Assembly (NCBI GenBank): GCA_037962975.1
Contig: CM075673.1
Coordinates: forward strand, 154,214,667-154,278,666
Reading direction: 5' to 3'
DNA: 64,000 bases
From: Clitoria ternatea
Taxonomy: Eukaryota > Streptophyta > Magnoliopsida > Fabales > Fabaceae
The notes under the pieces are model-generated. The model ran no database searches. It was given only the letters and a program-made list of their open reading frames with translations, and had not been told where the DNA came from. Position numbers and translations under genes: made by a program. Positions 1-12,649 of the stretch are shown here, piece after piece (within the stretch, counting starts at the first letter, position 1; each line of letters opens with the position of its first letter).

Positions 1-1440
1 GTATGTTAACATGGCTCACATTAGTAACATCTAACATATATGATAATGTTACATAGTTAAGAAACAAGAACATGACCACATGTAATATTCGTTTGTCACG
101 TCACGTCACGATTTCTTTAATGAAGATAGTAAAAAATTGAACAAAAGAAACCTTATTAAAACATTTTTAAGAGATAGGAGACTTAAAAAATAAGTTAGGG
201 TCTATCTTAAAATTTATTAAAAGATAAAAGAATAAAATAATAATTTAGTCTATAAAATATAAAAGTTGTGTTTTTTAAGTTTTCAATAAGCTTTTGTATG
301 AATGTAGGATCTCAACCTAATTACCAAGACTCTCAACGGTAGGTTGATGCTAGTAGATAAAAATAAGGTATAAAGGGTTTTAATGACACATGTGATCTTA
401 TTTACCAAAATAAGTCAAAATCCTTCCAAACTACACATAAACTTATTATTACTTTCGAGTCATCTACATTAATACTTGTGACGACGTGTTTTTCTAAATT
501 TTTAAACTTTTTGTTTTATTTTGTTGTTGTAATTTTAGATTTGAATTATTACCTCCTCGCGAAAAGATAAATAGTACTCCTGAAAAAGGAATCTAATCCA
601 AATTACTTTATATTATATTCAAGAAGAATTGGAACCAAGTAAATTATACGATGAAATTTTAAAAATAAAATAAAATAACTTCTCAAAATCAACACTAGTA
701 TTCGGTAATTACTTTCAATAAAGAAAATTTATCATCTATAATAATTCCGTTTAACTCGAACAGAAAAATAGCAGCATTAGATGTATGTTGCATGTTATAG
801 AAAATTTAACGGAGGGATGGTTTTTAAGGTAACCAATTATTACAGGTTAAAAACTTAGGGTGAAATATTTTTGTACTTTTTTTTAACATTTTTAGTTGGT
901 TAAAATACAGATTTATCATAGGTAAAATATAAGGTTAAGGGAAAAAACTTTTAAGAAATTGACCATGCCATTCATTTTAGTCGCAAACAATAATGTAAAC
1001 AAAATCACAAACAATAAATGACCCAGGTTTTTAGTTACCTTTAAAAATTTAAAGAAAATTTAAAGGGTATAAGTGACTAATTTTTTTATAGAAGTTTTTC
1101 TTAAACCCTATATTTAGGAGGGTGAATTTATATTTTAACCTATTTAATTGTCATCTTCCAACTTTAAATTTATTGATTTGTTCTTTAAAAATACGTAAAA
1201 CTAGATATGCATAAAACTAATCCTTCATGTTTAATTCCTTTACATGTTCAGCCAAATACTTTCTACATCAACATATAAACGACTTTTGGCATATAATTCA
1301 ACTTTTTCTATTCTATCTGAAGTTTGTATAAAAATTATCCTAAATCTAACCATCTCAGTATAATATTTAAGGAATCAAAGAGTTTGACGACATTTATGTC
1401 GAAACTTTTTAAGTATTTTCTTTTATGGAAAGGATGTATC
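1..1440. other. AT-rich intergenic DNA, no gene seen
   Basis: No open reading frame of note, no splice-bounded coding stretch and no recognisable element end were found. The sequence is strongly AT-rich with short homopolymer runs, as is usual for plant intergenic DNA made of old, eroded transposons. Confidence 0.6.
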
Positions 1441-1443
1441 CTA

Positions 1444-2640
1444 TTAAGAAATTGGAAATACATCAACGATTGGATCATAAGATACCTCAACCGGTAAATC
1501 TTCTACGTAGATAAAATCCTGATAACTAAATGCAAGAGAATCTAAGTGGTATGCAAGACCATTACACAGTCTCCTAATATGGGAAAGTTTGAAGAAGCTG
1601 AAACTTGACATGAGAGGCGCATAATCATTAATGATCATGTGAATATAGGAGTTGTTCTTCCTTTGTAAATTTCCAAGTGTTTACAAGATTCATGCAGTCA
1701 GATTCCATAACAATATTAATATAGGAAAGGTCCTTTGAGATTGACAAGCCCAACGACAAGCCATCATTTCTGCAATTGGTATGAAGCACACCAGTTAACA
1801 TATGTCCTTCTTGGTCACGAGCCATATAGCCAAATCCTATTCCCTCATTTTGTCGAATTGAGACATCTATTATAACCTTTACACAACCAAATTAAGGAGG
1901 TTGTCATTTTCTATCAATCATCGTGTTATGGCTACTCATCACCTATGCACCACTGCCTTCTAGAATTATACGTGCACCTTTGTCAGCGTTTACTCTACAT
2001 TCCATTCCACCTCTTGGAATACTTTTGCATTCTACCTACACCAAATTGCCCAAGTTGTCGAGAACAAAACCTATAGCATGTAGTCAGCTTTCACTCCAAC
2101 AAACGTGTTAATCCAAGCACCAAACTCCAAGGGAACGTTTTGGGTAATTTTGAACAATTATGGGTGAGACAAACCAGACAAGTCGAGCCATCTCATACTT
2201 TAAGATCACATGTGATATGGTCTCAGGATTTTTCCAACACATTACGCACAAGATGTCTACTTCCACACCTCTCATTTGTAGCAATTTGCATACAAGAATA
2301 GCCCCTATATATACAAGCCCTGCACACAAACTCCAGACAACGAGGGATAGATTTCACTTTCCACATAGCCTTCTAATGCTCAACACTCAGGTTCCTAGAA
2401 GAAGTTGACGTCTTGTTAGCCTGCATCATCCCCAAGCAGCACTTGTATCTGCTTTTAACCGAATAATCACCTGAAGGATCATGTGCCCCGACTAAAGCAT
2501 CTTCGTTGCAATTCCTTGATAGCGGCATATGCACCACCTGTTCAGCCACACCTATTGGGAGCATGGAAAAAATCAAATCACGATCCCATGCACGTGAATC
2601 ATGGTCAATAAGTTGGTCCACCCAAGGTTTTAAATTGCGG
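1444..2640 (-). pseudogene. LINE-type (non-LTR) retrotransposon remnant: RT C-terminal region, zf-RVT and RNase H domain
   Basis: Read on the - strand, three broken frames give the order expected at the 3' end of a plant non-LTR element. The stretch at about 2640-2373 encodes the linker after the reverse transcriptase (motifs WVDQLIDHDSRAWDRDLI and SGDYSVKSRYK). The stretch at 2329-2108 encodes a zinc-binding zf-RVT segment (CVMCWKNPETISHVILK, then an AxxVWF motif). The frames at 1825-1628 and 1638-1444 encode an RNase H-like domain with an ESDCMNLV motif. Stops and frameshifts separate the pieces, so this is dead. The upstream part (endonuclease and RT core) is missing: the hAT-like end at about 2625-2640 interrupts the frame. 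The family call comes from recognised motifs, not from a search. Confidence 0.6.
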
Positions 2641-3576
2641 TCGCGGTCGCCTTGCGGATTTTGGGGTTTTGCAGATGTTGCGATGCGGATTACTGTCAAT
2701 GCGGTGTGAATTGTTTAAATTTCACATAAATTAAAAAAAAATGATTTCTAACATTAAATAACTTATAATAATTCATATTACATATATTTTTTATAAAAAA
2801 ATGAGTTATCCAATTTGAAAATATTAGTTAAACAACATTAAATGTAAATAAGTATTACCACTTAATACAAACATATATAACATTATTAAATACTCAAAAA
2901 TATCTATAATGTCATAAATAACCAAATATAAAATATCATAATAATCCATGCATAATTGATAAGTTTAACATAAACAGGTACATAACTCTAAATAAAAAAT
3001 TTTAAACTCTCACAAAGTTCAAAATATTGAAGAATGGCGTGCTGGATCATAACCTCTATTATCACTTTGACCATCATCATTATATCCACTTTGACCATCA
3101 TTATATCCACTTTGTCCAAAGAAATAGTCAAAAAATCCTGAGCTTCTTGGTGGCTCTATTTGTTGTTGCCCATACATAGAACTTGATGATGGTTTACTAA
3201 ATTCTGGATAATTTACTGAATAATGGTTATTCAGTTGAAGATATTGATATGGCTGAAAGTGAGGGTGTTGGTAGTATGGTGGGTAGTTGTATTGACTTCC
3301 TTCAGATGATACACCAATACCAAAATCACCAAGTGATTGTGGAACACTAGATGAGGAAGCATCATCCATCATAAGATCTTGTATTCTCCTATTTTTCCTA
3401 GTCCTGGAACCCATCCTCCTTCTACCACTAGAAACTTGATCAGACATGATTTCTAACTTGATTTCCTTTGAATATTGAAAGTACATATACATGATTTTCT
3501 TTGAATATTGAAAGTAAAAAAATATGTTGTCTTTCAATATTTGTCCATAATGACAAAACAAATTTATAAAAATCAT
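2625..3576 (-). mobile_element. hAT-like transposon end with transposase C-terminal-like exon (remnant)
   Basis: An open frame at 3576-3019 (- strand) encodes a low-complexity, basic then Tyr/Ser/Gln-rich protein. From the internal Met near 3447 it starts MSDQVSSGRRRMGSRTRKNR and has repeated GQSGYND units. Such tails follow the dimerisation domain in many plant hAT-type transposase-derived proteins. Downstream on this strand is AT-rich DNA, then a GC-rich terminal segment at about 2625-2705 rich in GCGGTCGCGG/TTGCGGAT motifs, which resembles hAT termini. This terminus abuts the LINE remnant and probably inserted into it. The 3484-3571 stretch contains a duplicated TTTGAATATTGAAAGTA unit. No second end or target duplication was identified. 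The ORF has no catalytic domain, so a host hypothetical protein cannot be excluded. Confidence 0.4.
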
Positions 3577-3854
3577 AAGTGATAAAAGATTACGGTATTA
3601 TAACTGAATGATATGGTTTATTAAAGTTTAACTTTTACCTTGTTACAATTATCCAACTTGATATTGTAATAAGGTAAACTAAAACTAAGTTATACCTTTA
3701 CTACGACTGTGACCAATCATTTCCTAGTCCTCGAACCATAGGGTTTTGGAATCCTATTGCCATGTCTCTTCACCTATCCAATTGAGGATGAGACCACTTT
3801 ACCATCTTATAATTACATCCTTTCATCTTGGACGGCTAGCTATATATCAACATA
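3577..3854. other. Intergenic, no feature seen
   Basis: AT-rich sequence between the hAT-like remnant and the solo LTR. Nothing recognised. Confidence 0.5.
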
Positions 3855-3859
3855 GCATA

Positions 3860-4622
3860 TGAACTATCCTAAACCAGGGTCAAGAGATCCGGTGTCGGGT
3901 CAGCCACAAAAGTAAGAGATTTAGATTTTGTACACCAGCACAGTGGGTATCTGGTATTATAGTCCGATCTCTCAGTGGGAGAAAATCGGTCTTGCTGTCC
4001 TGGAGATCCTACGCATCGGACCTTCGCGTTGGATGGGGGCGAAGGGGGGTGCCACTTGCAAAGAGACTCCGACGATCAAGTTAGTGGCAGTGTACAAGAA
4101 GCATGCGTATAATAGTGCAAGCAGGAAAGCAAGAAGCATCAGAAGTCTAGAAGAGTAGAAGATTCGAAGAAGTAATAGCATGCACAGTTCAAGTATTTAT
4201 AGATGCTCATGAATATGGACCTGATTAGGCCAGGGGACTAGGCATTGTTCCTCGGTTTTGGTGGCTCGAGGAAAGAATAATGCCCATTTTATTTTGTCGG
4301 AGCATGGGAAAATATATTTATTTAATCTATTGTGGGAGACAAGCATGGGCTAAGTGGCGAGGCGCGTGCCCCTCGTGGGATGGATTCGTCATGGGAGACT
4401 GAATCGCAGCACTGTTCCCAAGGCCACTTATAAGTGTCTACTGGCAATCCGATGTAGGAGGCATGGTGCATCCGATGTGGGAGGTGTCAACATGGACTCA
4501 CCGGTCTTGGGAGAATGCCCAGACGGTTCTGTAGGTCCGATGTGTTACCTGCGGAATCGGTAGCATAGCCAGATCGAATGACACGTCACCATTGTCTTAG
4601 GGCCGGTATCAAGACTGGATCA
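3860..4622 (-). mobile_element. Solo LTR (763 bp) of the same Ty3/gypsy family as the element at 50295-62061
   Basis: The stretch starts TGAACTATCC and ends AGACTGGATCA, matching the termini of the 800-bp LTRs at 50295 and 61262. Shared internal blocks include CTCAGTGGGAGA, GTCCTGGAGATCCT and GGTGCCAC. It is flanked by a perfect 5-bp target duplication, GCATA at 3855-3859 and again at 4623-4627, so insertion followed by LTR-LTR recombination is directly supported. It is clearly more diverged than the other copies and about 40 bp shorter, so it is older. The orientation matches the full-length element, whose coding strand is -. A TATTTATAG block near 4193 corresponds to the LTR TATA box on the - strand. 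Confidence 0.9.
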
Positions 4623-4627
4623 GCATA

Positions 4628-7600
4628 TATTTTGGATACAAAAATTCAAACAATAAGGAGTGAGAAACAAAATATAATACTTTATAGATAAGACATAAGC
4701 ATAAGGGTTTTCACAAACTAATATAATAATATCAGTCATAATCTCATACACAATCAATTATGAATGTAAGGTCTTATAAACATAACAATTATACTTTCAT
4801 TCATAACCACCCACATAGAATGTCACATTCACATAAATATATCATGCAATGTTTTTTAATGCTACTATCTCATTTAGTTTATGTATATGGGCTCTTAAAG
4901 TTTTAGTTTGCACTGGGCCAACCAGGAGTTTACACTGTTCCATAATTCTGGATAATAACATAAATGCCTTCATGGCATATGAACAGCTCAACTGGCATAG
5001 AAACACTTAGAGACTAGTCAGACTGGGAAGGTTTTTATTGTGAAAGTACCCGACACTAGGGAGCGACCCTAGGTCCCCTGAACCACCCTTCCACACCCTC
5101 TCATCCCAAGGTTCACATTTGAACCTCCTCTAATGTATCCCTAATTTCTATAATCTGTCCCCATGCAATATCACATCTCATTTCTCTTTAATGATTCATG
5201 ATGCATGAACTACTCACATATTTAGTTGGTAAGATTTTTAGAAACTCGATTATTAAATACTATAAAGGTTTACAATATCATCTCAATAAACTGTACATTT
5301 TCATAATTTCTTCTCTGAATTTGTCATACAGAAATAAATTTGGTACAGTTTTCAAATTTAAATCTCATCAAAATTGAGTTTCCAAGCCTTAAATATCTCA
5401 AAACTTTCTCATAGAAAAATTTACATATTTACATAATCTTTCTCAAATTAAATATTAACAAGATCGGGTTTAGAAATCTCGATTATATCAAAATATCTTT
5501 TAGTTATTATGTTGGGGAAATCCAAAATAATTTACTTTAAAATTCTAATTTAGTGAAAGAAATTAATTCTTAAAATCATTAAAAATTACTTAAAACTATA
5601 ATTTTTTTTATTCAAGAATTAACTATCTTAACCTTTTTACAAATTAATTTTCATAAAATAGTTTCTTTCTAAAATGAATATTAGATTTTATCCTAAATAT
5701 TAAAAGTAAGGTTGATGAAAATAATTTTTTTAGAAGAAATAAAAGACTAAAGTAATTATAAAATACTTTTCTTAGAATAAAAACTTAAAGTGTAAGGTAA
5801 GAATATTCTTATTGAATTTTAGTTTTCCGTCATGCTTGCTAAATGCTCAAACTCCACATTACAAGATCATCAATCACTCATCAATCACAACCAAATATTG
5901 TCAATCACAATTAAATATCATCACTCACAATCAAACATTATCGATCACAATTAAATATCATCAATATCAAATAAATATTATCAATTATAATCAAAACAAA
6001 TAAATTAAATATCATTCATAAATATCATAATTCAAAGTTTAATAGTTATTTAAATTAATAAACTTAATTTCAAGTCCTTATAGTCCATTCATCGCATAGG
6101 TCTATGTAAGTCTATATAATTCAATCCTTGCATAGGTTTAGTTCAGTCCATATAGGTCATAATAGTCCAAGTCCTTGCATAGGTTTAGTCCAGTTCGTAT
6201 AGGTTATAAAAGTTTAGGTCCTTGCATAGGTATTTTAGAGTAAGTTACACAAGATATATAAATTTTAAATTAAAAAGTTATTATTTTAAAATAATAATTT
6301 ATTAAATTTAAAAAGAGTAGGGGACTCCTCCCATTATTCTTATGTCTTTTCATATTATATTCATATCTCACTTCCCCTTACCTTGAATTTCTACCAAAAG
6401 TAAGTTCGCTTTGAGCCTCCGAGTTCTAGAAATATTTATACCAATTTATTTCAGTATAAGCATAAGATAAAAATAAAGATTACTATTTAAAATAAAAATG
6501 GTAATTAGTAATTATGTATAGTAACAATAAATAGTAAATTTTAAATAGTAACAGTAAATCGTAAATTTTAAATAGTTACTGTGAATAGTAACAATAAATA
6601 GTAAATTATGAATAGTAATAGTAAATAGTAAATCATGAATAGTAATAGTAAATAATAAATCATGAATAGTAACGTTAAATAGTAAATCGTGAATAGTAAC
6701 AATATATAGTAAAAAGTAAATATTAAAGGTAAATAGTAAATTGTAAATAGTAATAGTAAATAGTAATTTACTATTGACATAGTAATTTACTATGTAGAAT
6801 AGTAACTTATAAAATAATATTATATCCAGTATAATATGAAAATAAACATAAAAAATATAAAAGAGAGTTATTCTTACCTTGTAATTTTGGCCAAACCTTC
6901 TTTAAAAAAAATTATTTCTCTCTCTTACTCCCACCACTATCTCTTTAACACTAGATATTATAGACAGAAAGTTTACTGTGCATTTTATTATTTTATTATA
7001 AAAGTACTGTGTAATTTCTAAAATTTTTGTTTCTTGTTACTGTACAAGTTTTGAAATTTTCGTTTATGCACAGTGTTTTGTATAGTAAATGTCGACTGAA
7101 TTATTAAGCCAAATAGTAACCATTCACTCGGTATATTTTAAATATTCAAAATCAGTCCTTTTCGAAATTTAACGATATTATATCAGACCTCACTAATTTT
7201 ATAATAAGTAATTAAAGTTTAAATTTTAAAAATCTAAAATTTTCTATCAATAAAAGTTTGTTAGTACCTTTCTAGTCTCCTTACGATTGGTAAAAATCAA
7301 GATTTTTACTCAAACCGATCATTTTTAAATAAGTCTACTTGAAATGGATTTTAGAAAATTTTCTTATAATTTAATTTCACTTTCTTGTAAATATTTTTAA
7401 TTTTAAGTACTTTATATAAATATAAAATGATTTAAAATATATTTTTTATTAAAATATTTTCAAAATTTCAAAAGATTCCAGAAAATCATAAATAATACGT
7501 AGATTAAAAAGTTCTAAAGAACTATAAATATGTAAAAACATAAATATAAAAACATAAAATAAAAGTTGTGAATGACAAAGATATTTAAAATTCTTAATAT

Positions 7601-7829
7601 AATTTTCTTAATCAATAAATACTAATTAAGTCATTTTAAAATCTTCATTCAAAATACATATATATTTTTATTTTATTATTATTTTTAAAAAATAAAATAA
7701 TTAAATATAAGTATCAAAATTTCATAAAAATATTAATTAGTTAATAACCAACTAACTAATAGTAAGTGTTTTCTCATTGAAGAGTTATTAATATCTACTT
7801 TCTATTTGAGTAGAAAATAGGATGTTACA
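4628..7829. repeat. AT-rich repeat DNA ending in a long-LTR terminus (GGATGTTACA)
   Basis: About 3.2 kb without a credible gene. The right end, AGGATGTTACA at 7819-7829, is the same terminus as at 10502 and 25517, the latter being the proven end of a long LTR. A GC-richer block near 5040-5100 (CCCGACACTAGGGAGCGACCC) lies in the same relative place as cytosine-rich blocks in the other long-LTR copies. This is probably an old LTR of that superfamily, but its left end was not found. Confidence 0.4.
6500..6790. repeat. Degenerate minisatellite of AATAGTAA(Y)AGTAAAT-type units
   Basis: About 290 bp made almost entirely of variants of AATAGTAACAGTAAAT and GTAAATCATGAATAGTAATA. Any reading frame here is a consequence of the repeat and is not a gene. 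Confidence 0.75.
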
Positions 7830-8378
7830 GTAGACAACATGGAGAGTGAGTATATTTTCTCAATGATGAAAATCAAACAACTTTGATAATACACATATGA
7901 ATGCAATACACCATCTTCTTCTATCAAGGATTTCAAATAACCCATAAAGCTACATGATTCGTAGTTTCTATTGAACGCTCGTGTCCATACACAACAAGTC
8001 CATCATCTAGGACTTATCAAGTAATAAAACCATACCATCAATTCATAGTGTCATCACATTCAATGTAATAATTCATAATATTCATGAAGAGGTCACACTC
8101 ATCAACAACACAAGAATAGTTAGTGACCAAGAGTGGATTCTATATATATATATATATATATCTCACCACAATTTCAACAAGGTATTCCTCTCTTGATTTA
8201 CTCCACTCAAATGTCATGTTTCTATGACTAATGCATATGTCGTATTTTAAAATGCATATGCAACAGATCCGTTTTTTATTTCATCAAGTGATCACAACCA
8301 CTGATATTCATTCAATATATGTCCCCCACGAAAGGGTCCATTTTCCCATAGTCCCGCAAGACTTCATTATGATCGCAA

Positions 8379-8453
<75 letters not shown>

Positions 8454-8815
8454 TAGCTAGTTTCCCCCACACAAGGGTACTCCTTTTCATAACCCCGCAA
8501 GGCTCTCTTTATGATCGCAACCACGTTTCATTCATCTCATATTGGTTTCCCCAACGTATAGGGTACTCCCTTCCATAGTCCCGCAAAGACCGTTTCATTT
8601 CAAGGCACCAAGTGATGGCAACCACTATAATTGTTCATATTCTAGTCCTGCAAGACTTTTAGTGTGATTGCAACCATATTTCAAATGATATGCTATGCAT
8701 GCTATGAATGCAATAATGCACAAGCTAGCCTTAACCTCACGAGGAATATCTCACCCTCTCACTTAAGGGTATAGTTTTGTACTTAACACAATAGTTAGTG
8801 TCACACAATCATAAA
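7830..8815. repeat. AT-rich repeat DNA with microsatellites, no gene
   Basis: The stretch holds (TA)n at 8141-8162 and repeated short phrases such as CCCGCAAGAC and GATCGCAACCAC at about 8350, 8500 and 8650. These recall the periodic blocks inside the long LTRs elsewhere in this window. Frames that read through the microsatellite are not credible genes. Confidence 0.5.
8380..8450. repeat. Compound microsatellite (AC)n(AT)n
   Basis: About 18 AC units at 8380-8414 run directly into about 18 AT units at 8415-8450. Confidence 0.97.
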
Positions 8816-10502
8816 TGTAACATCCTCCAAGGCATTACCATTTACAATATTCAAGAATTATTCTAGCCAAGGATTTATATAAATGTCAATCCACACATGG
8901 AAAGAAAATAGCATGTCATCAACACACTCTCAAATTCTTAACCTCATCAAGGTTTCAATCTAACATTCAATCATCAATAAGATTCAATCTCAACTTCATA
9001 TCATACACATGAGGTAATTTATCCACTCAAGAAAGAACATGCAAGTATGCATCAACACATACATTATCATCATACAATTTATCATACATTTAGAAAATAC
9101 ACTCCTCTCCTACCTTATGAGAAGTATTCTCCCGGGTTCGATGATTTCGCTTCACAAGTGTTATCAAATCTTACATCAATAAATTGTAGGATCTCATCAA
9201 TCTTTTATTCAAGCATCATCCTCAATTATTATAATAAAATTGAATATATACATACATACATGATTCTTATTATGTGGTAATTGTTTATAAACTCCATCCT
9301 TTTACTTTATTAGGTTTCGGGAATTCCTTTCCATTAATCAAAATTAATTATATTTAAAAAGGGCATAACATGACATTGAAATTTGCCAACATATACTAAC
9401 TTCTTATCCAACATCCTTATATCAACTTCATTTATGCTATCACCACTAAAATACACAATCATCATCAATTTCTATACTTAGAGCACCAACACCTTCATTG
9501 GTCTCTTGATTCTCAACACTAACATTTATTATTATCCAATCAAGAATGTATTCCTACATTCAAAACAATCTCATGACAATTAATTTTTCAAATTTCATAA
9601 ATTTCACCATAAGCCCTAATTCTAAATTGTTAGGATTTTCATAACTTCACAAAATACTTGATTTCATCCATTTTTTATAACTCATTTCAACATCCACAAC
9701 CACCAACACTTTATTCACATCATCAATGCATATCAAGAGTCCTAAAGCAACAACTAGAAACTCAAGGGGGTCAAAGCTACCAACCTTTCACCTAAGCTTT
9801 TGATAAACATGAAAATAGGGAATGGAATGAGGAAGTGAAAGTTGAAATGCCTCAAAGCTCCATTAATGCATCATGAATCTTAGGTTAGGTGTTGATTTTG
9901 GCAAAGAATGAAGGAAGAGAGGGGTGGACGGTTTCAGTGTTCTTGGAGGAAGAAGGAGAAGTGGAAAAAGATGAAGGAGAATGGAGTAGAGAAGAAGCCA
10001 ACGAAAAGGTGAAGAGGGGGAGGAGAGAGAAGAAACTTAAGTTGCACCCTTTTGCCCATTGGTCCATAAAATTGTCTTTTGCATATTGGTTAATGAAATC
10101 CCCCTTGTCCATTGGACAAAAGCATAAAGGGATATAGTGAAAGAGGACGGTTAATTGAGAGGGAAAGAAAGGAATTTTACATTTTTCTTAAATCCCATTT
10201 AGCTCATAGTTTTGTCGTTTAATTAGATACGTCGTATACGAATAAATATTTCCCAAACACCAAAAATTATTTTGGATATACCACGGTAACCACAATAAAT
10301 CCATCATTATCTAGACCCATCAAATATTCCAATTGACCTAGTAGGTCCTACACCATCTGTTAAATTGTCTATTTTTAGTAAATCTTAATTTACTGGTAAA
10401 TAATAATTGTCGCATAATTAACTTTCCTATGCACCTTGGACATCAAATAATTTATTAATATCATATAAATAATTTATTTTTCTAAAAATTTGGGATGTTA
10501 CA
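8816..10502. repeat. Probable 3' part of a long LTR, ending GGGATGTTACA
   Basis: The end at 10492-10502 (TGGGATGTTACA) matches the terminus type of the 4.2 kb LTR at 25517. The preceding AT-rich stretch (AAATAATTTATTAATATCA) also resembles it. A purine-rich segment at 9890-10030 (GAAGGAGAAG-type) reads as an open frame on both strands and is judged non-coding. The matching left end and target duplication were not found. Confidence 0.4.
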
Positions 10503-12118
10503 CGCTCCATTGCCTACCACGAGCGTCTTCTTCTTCTCTCTACTAGCTAGAGGCAACGACGAAAGTCTTCTCCTTCTTCTCTCATACGACGCACATACAG
10601 GTTCTTCCTAGAACCCCATTTTCCTCCTATGGTTATGTTGGTTAGGAATTTGTTTAGTTAGGAATTTGTTTGGTTGATGCTATATTATAATTAAGAAAAT
10701 CTAATTAGGGAAATTAGAATATTATTAGCTATAGATTAGGAATGCTTAGGTATTGTTAAAATTATTTTGTATTTCTCTGTTTATTAATTTGGGTAATCTA
10801 AATTGATATTAAAGTAAAAAAGTTGATATTTTCAACTAAATAAATACATAAACATTAGTATTATTCCTTACATTACTAAAAAAAATTAAATACATAAAAA
10901 TTGATATTTTCAACTAAATAAAAAGTTACTTGTAAAAGTAAAATAATAAATTGTAAACATTGTAACAAAATTACACAAGTCCAACCAAGGATAATTAAAA
11001 TTATAAATTAGGGGTAGATATGTGTATAAATTGTTGATTAAGAAATTTAAAATTTTAATTACATAATGAATTAACCCCATAATTATTTTAGTTCTATAAT
11101 TTTAAATAATTTTATTATAACAATAGTAGCTAGTTTTGTTTATTACACAACACCCCAAAACACCATATATTAAATCTAAATACTACATGAGTAAACTAAT
11201 AAAAAATACCCTGTTTACTGTCTTTAATTTTAATTTTAATTTTGTGTTGCTAATTTTGTTTAGGTTAATTTTTATTTGTTATATTTTTAGTTTCTAATAA
11301 GTTTATTTAGTCCCTTTTAAATGAGTTTGTGATTTTTTAAATTGTATGAGTGAACCATAGTTTTCCGTTTGAGATTCGACACAAATGGTAATTAAATTAA
11401 TTGATATCATCGTTTGTGTTGAATCTTGAATTGTCCGTTTAGGCAGTTTGGGATGAATAATTTTTTTATGCATCATTGTTATGTACAAGTTAGGACTAAT
11501 TTTAAAATTCGATCAAGTTTTTGTTAGTTAAATTTTGTATTGTTCTTTGGGTGCATATTTTGATTGTGGTTGAATTTGATGTCACCACTTTCATTTCCTG
11601 TACTTAGAGACCAATGTGAAATGCTGCCGAAATTGTATCAAATTTTAAAATAACTCCTAAGTTATATGTAGTTATGAAGTATAGAAAAATGTTCATCCTG
11701 AATGAATAGGACCACCACCTCTGTAAAGAAAGTGAGATTCATAGCACTGTTAAATTTGCTGGTATTGTAAACAGTGAGTATGGATCGAAGTTGGATAACT
11801 GCATCACGTATAAGTCCACAGTATGAGAGTGGAGTCAAAACATTCATAGAATTCGTGATACAAAATGCTGAGGTGAATGAAAAGTATTTTTTTCCCTTGT
11901 GTTAAATGCTTGAACATGCGTCAACTAGAATTAGAAGAGGTGTGAGAACATCTATTGTGTGATGATTTTCTTCAGACTTATATGTGATGGATATGGCATG
12001 GTGAACATGTTGAGGTGCCAAGTACCAGTTTTCAAACAAAAAACCAAAGCTTTGCGCATGAAGTTGATGACAACATGGATGACCGACTTGAGGATATGGT
12101 ACCTTGTAGTCTTATAGG
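10503..12118. other. AT-rich DNA, probably internal or left part of the CACTA remnant
   Basis: A short C-rich segment at 10503-10625 is followed by AT-rich DNA. No coding stretch was recognised. Because a Ulp1-type exon lies just to the right, part of this stretch is probably the body of the same element, but no left CACTA terminus was seen. Confidence 0.35.
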
Positions 12119-12402
12119 CAGGATGACAGCTTTGAGTGTGGCTATTTCGTCATGAAGACGATGCTTACCATTGTCCAATCTGATATAGTAGACGGATGGA
12201 CAACTGTAAGTTTTCACTGCCTATATTCTCTAATTTGGTTTTCATATACTACTTAACAATTTGTTGTTCACTACTACTGTTAATGATTGTCTCTTCTTTG
12301 CAGCACTTTCAAGACTCCTCAAAATTCCGTGAAAAATACATTGACGAAATCAGAAATCATTGGGCCACCATCTTTCTTCAAGTCAAGGAAGGACTCCAAT
12401 AA
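12119..12402 (+). pseudogene. Ulp1-type cysteine protease C-terminal exons of a CACTA transposon
   Basis: In one + strand frame, 12119-12205 reads QDDSFECGYFVMKTMLTIV and onward. The Q-x-D-x-x-x-CGY(F/Y)VM motif carries the catalytic Cys and the upstream Gln typical of Ulp1/SENP (C48) peptidases. A good splice donor (ACT|GTAAGT, at 12206) and acceptor (TTTGCAG, ending at 12303) join this to 12304-12402, which ends IRNHWATIFLQVKEGLQ then TAA. Plant CACTA elements often carry Ulp1-like ORFs with this kind of tail. The catalytic His and Asp regions upstream were not found in frame, so this is a fragment. The 12650-12940 subterminal repeats and CACTA end lie 250 bp downstream on the same strand, which supports the assignment. 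Confidence 0.6.
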
Positions 12403-12649
12403 CGTTTTTGTCATTTATTATTATTAGTGTGTAGGATTTATACCTATTAGTGTAGCTTTAGGATTATCATATTGTGTATTTTATGTACCATATTTGTTGT
12501 TTATATGGTTTTATTGAAATTTATTCATTTTCATCTTTTTTATTAATTGAGCTATATATATATCTTATTGTGTGCATCATTGGGCTGTCTGGTTATAAAT
12601 TCTGCTTACGGGTTTAGGGAATGAATAAAAAAATAAAAAATGTATTTTA

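Noticed and set aside
8231..8578. 115-residue frame and two - strand frames through the AC/AT microsatellite
   Set aside because: The THTHTH/IYIYIY pattern is the microsatellite read as protein.
9885..10137. Open frames on both strands of a purine-rich segment
   Set aside because: Both strands are open because of skewed composition; it lies in a probable long LTR and shows no domain.
7976..10507. CGCTC near 7976 and after 10502 as a target duplication of the LTR ending at 10502
   Set aside because: The left copy is not directly followed by a TG start (one base off), so the match is probably chance.
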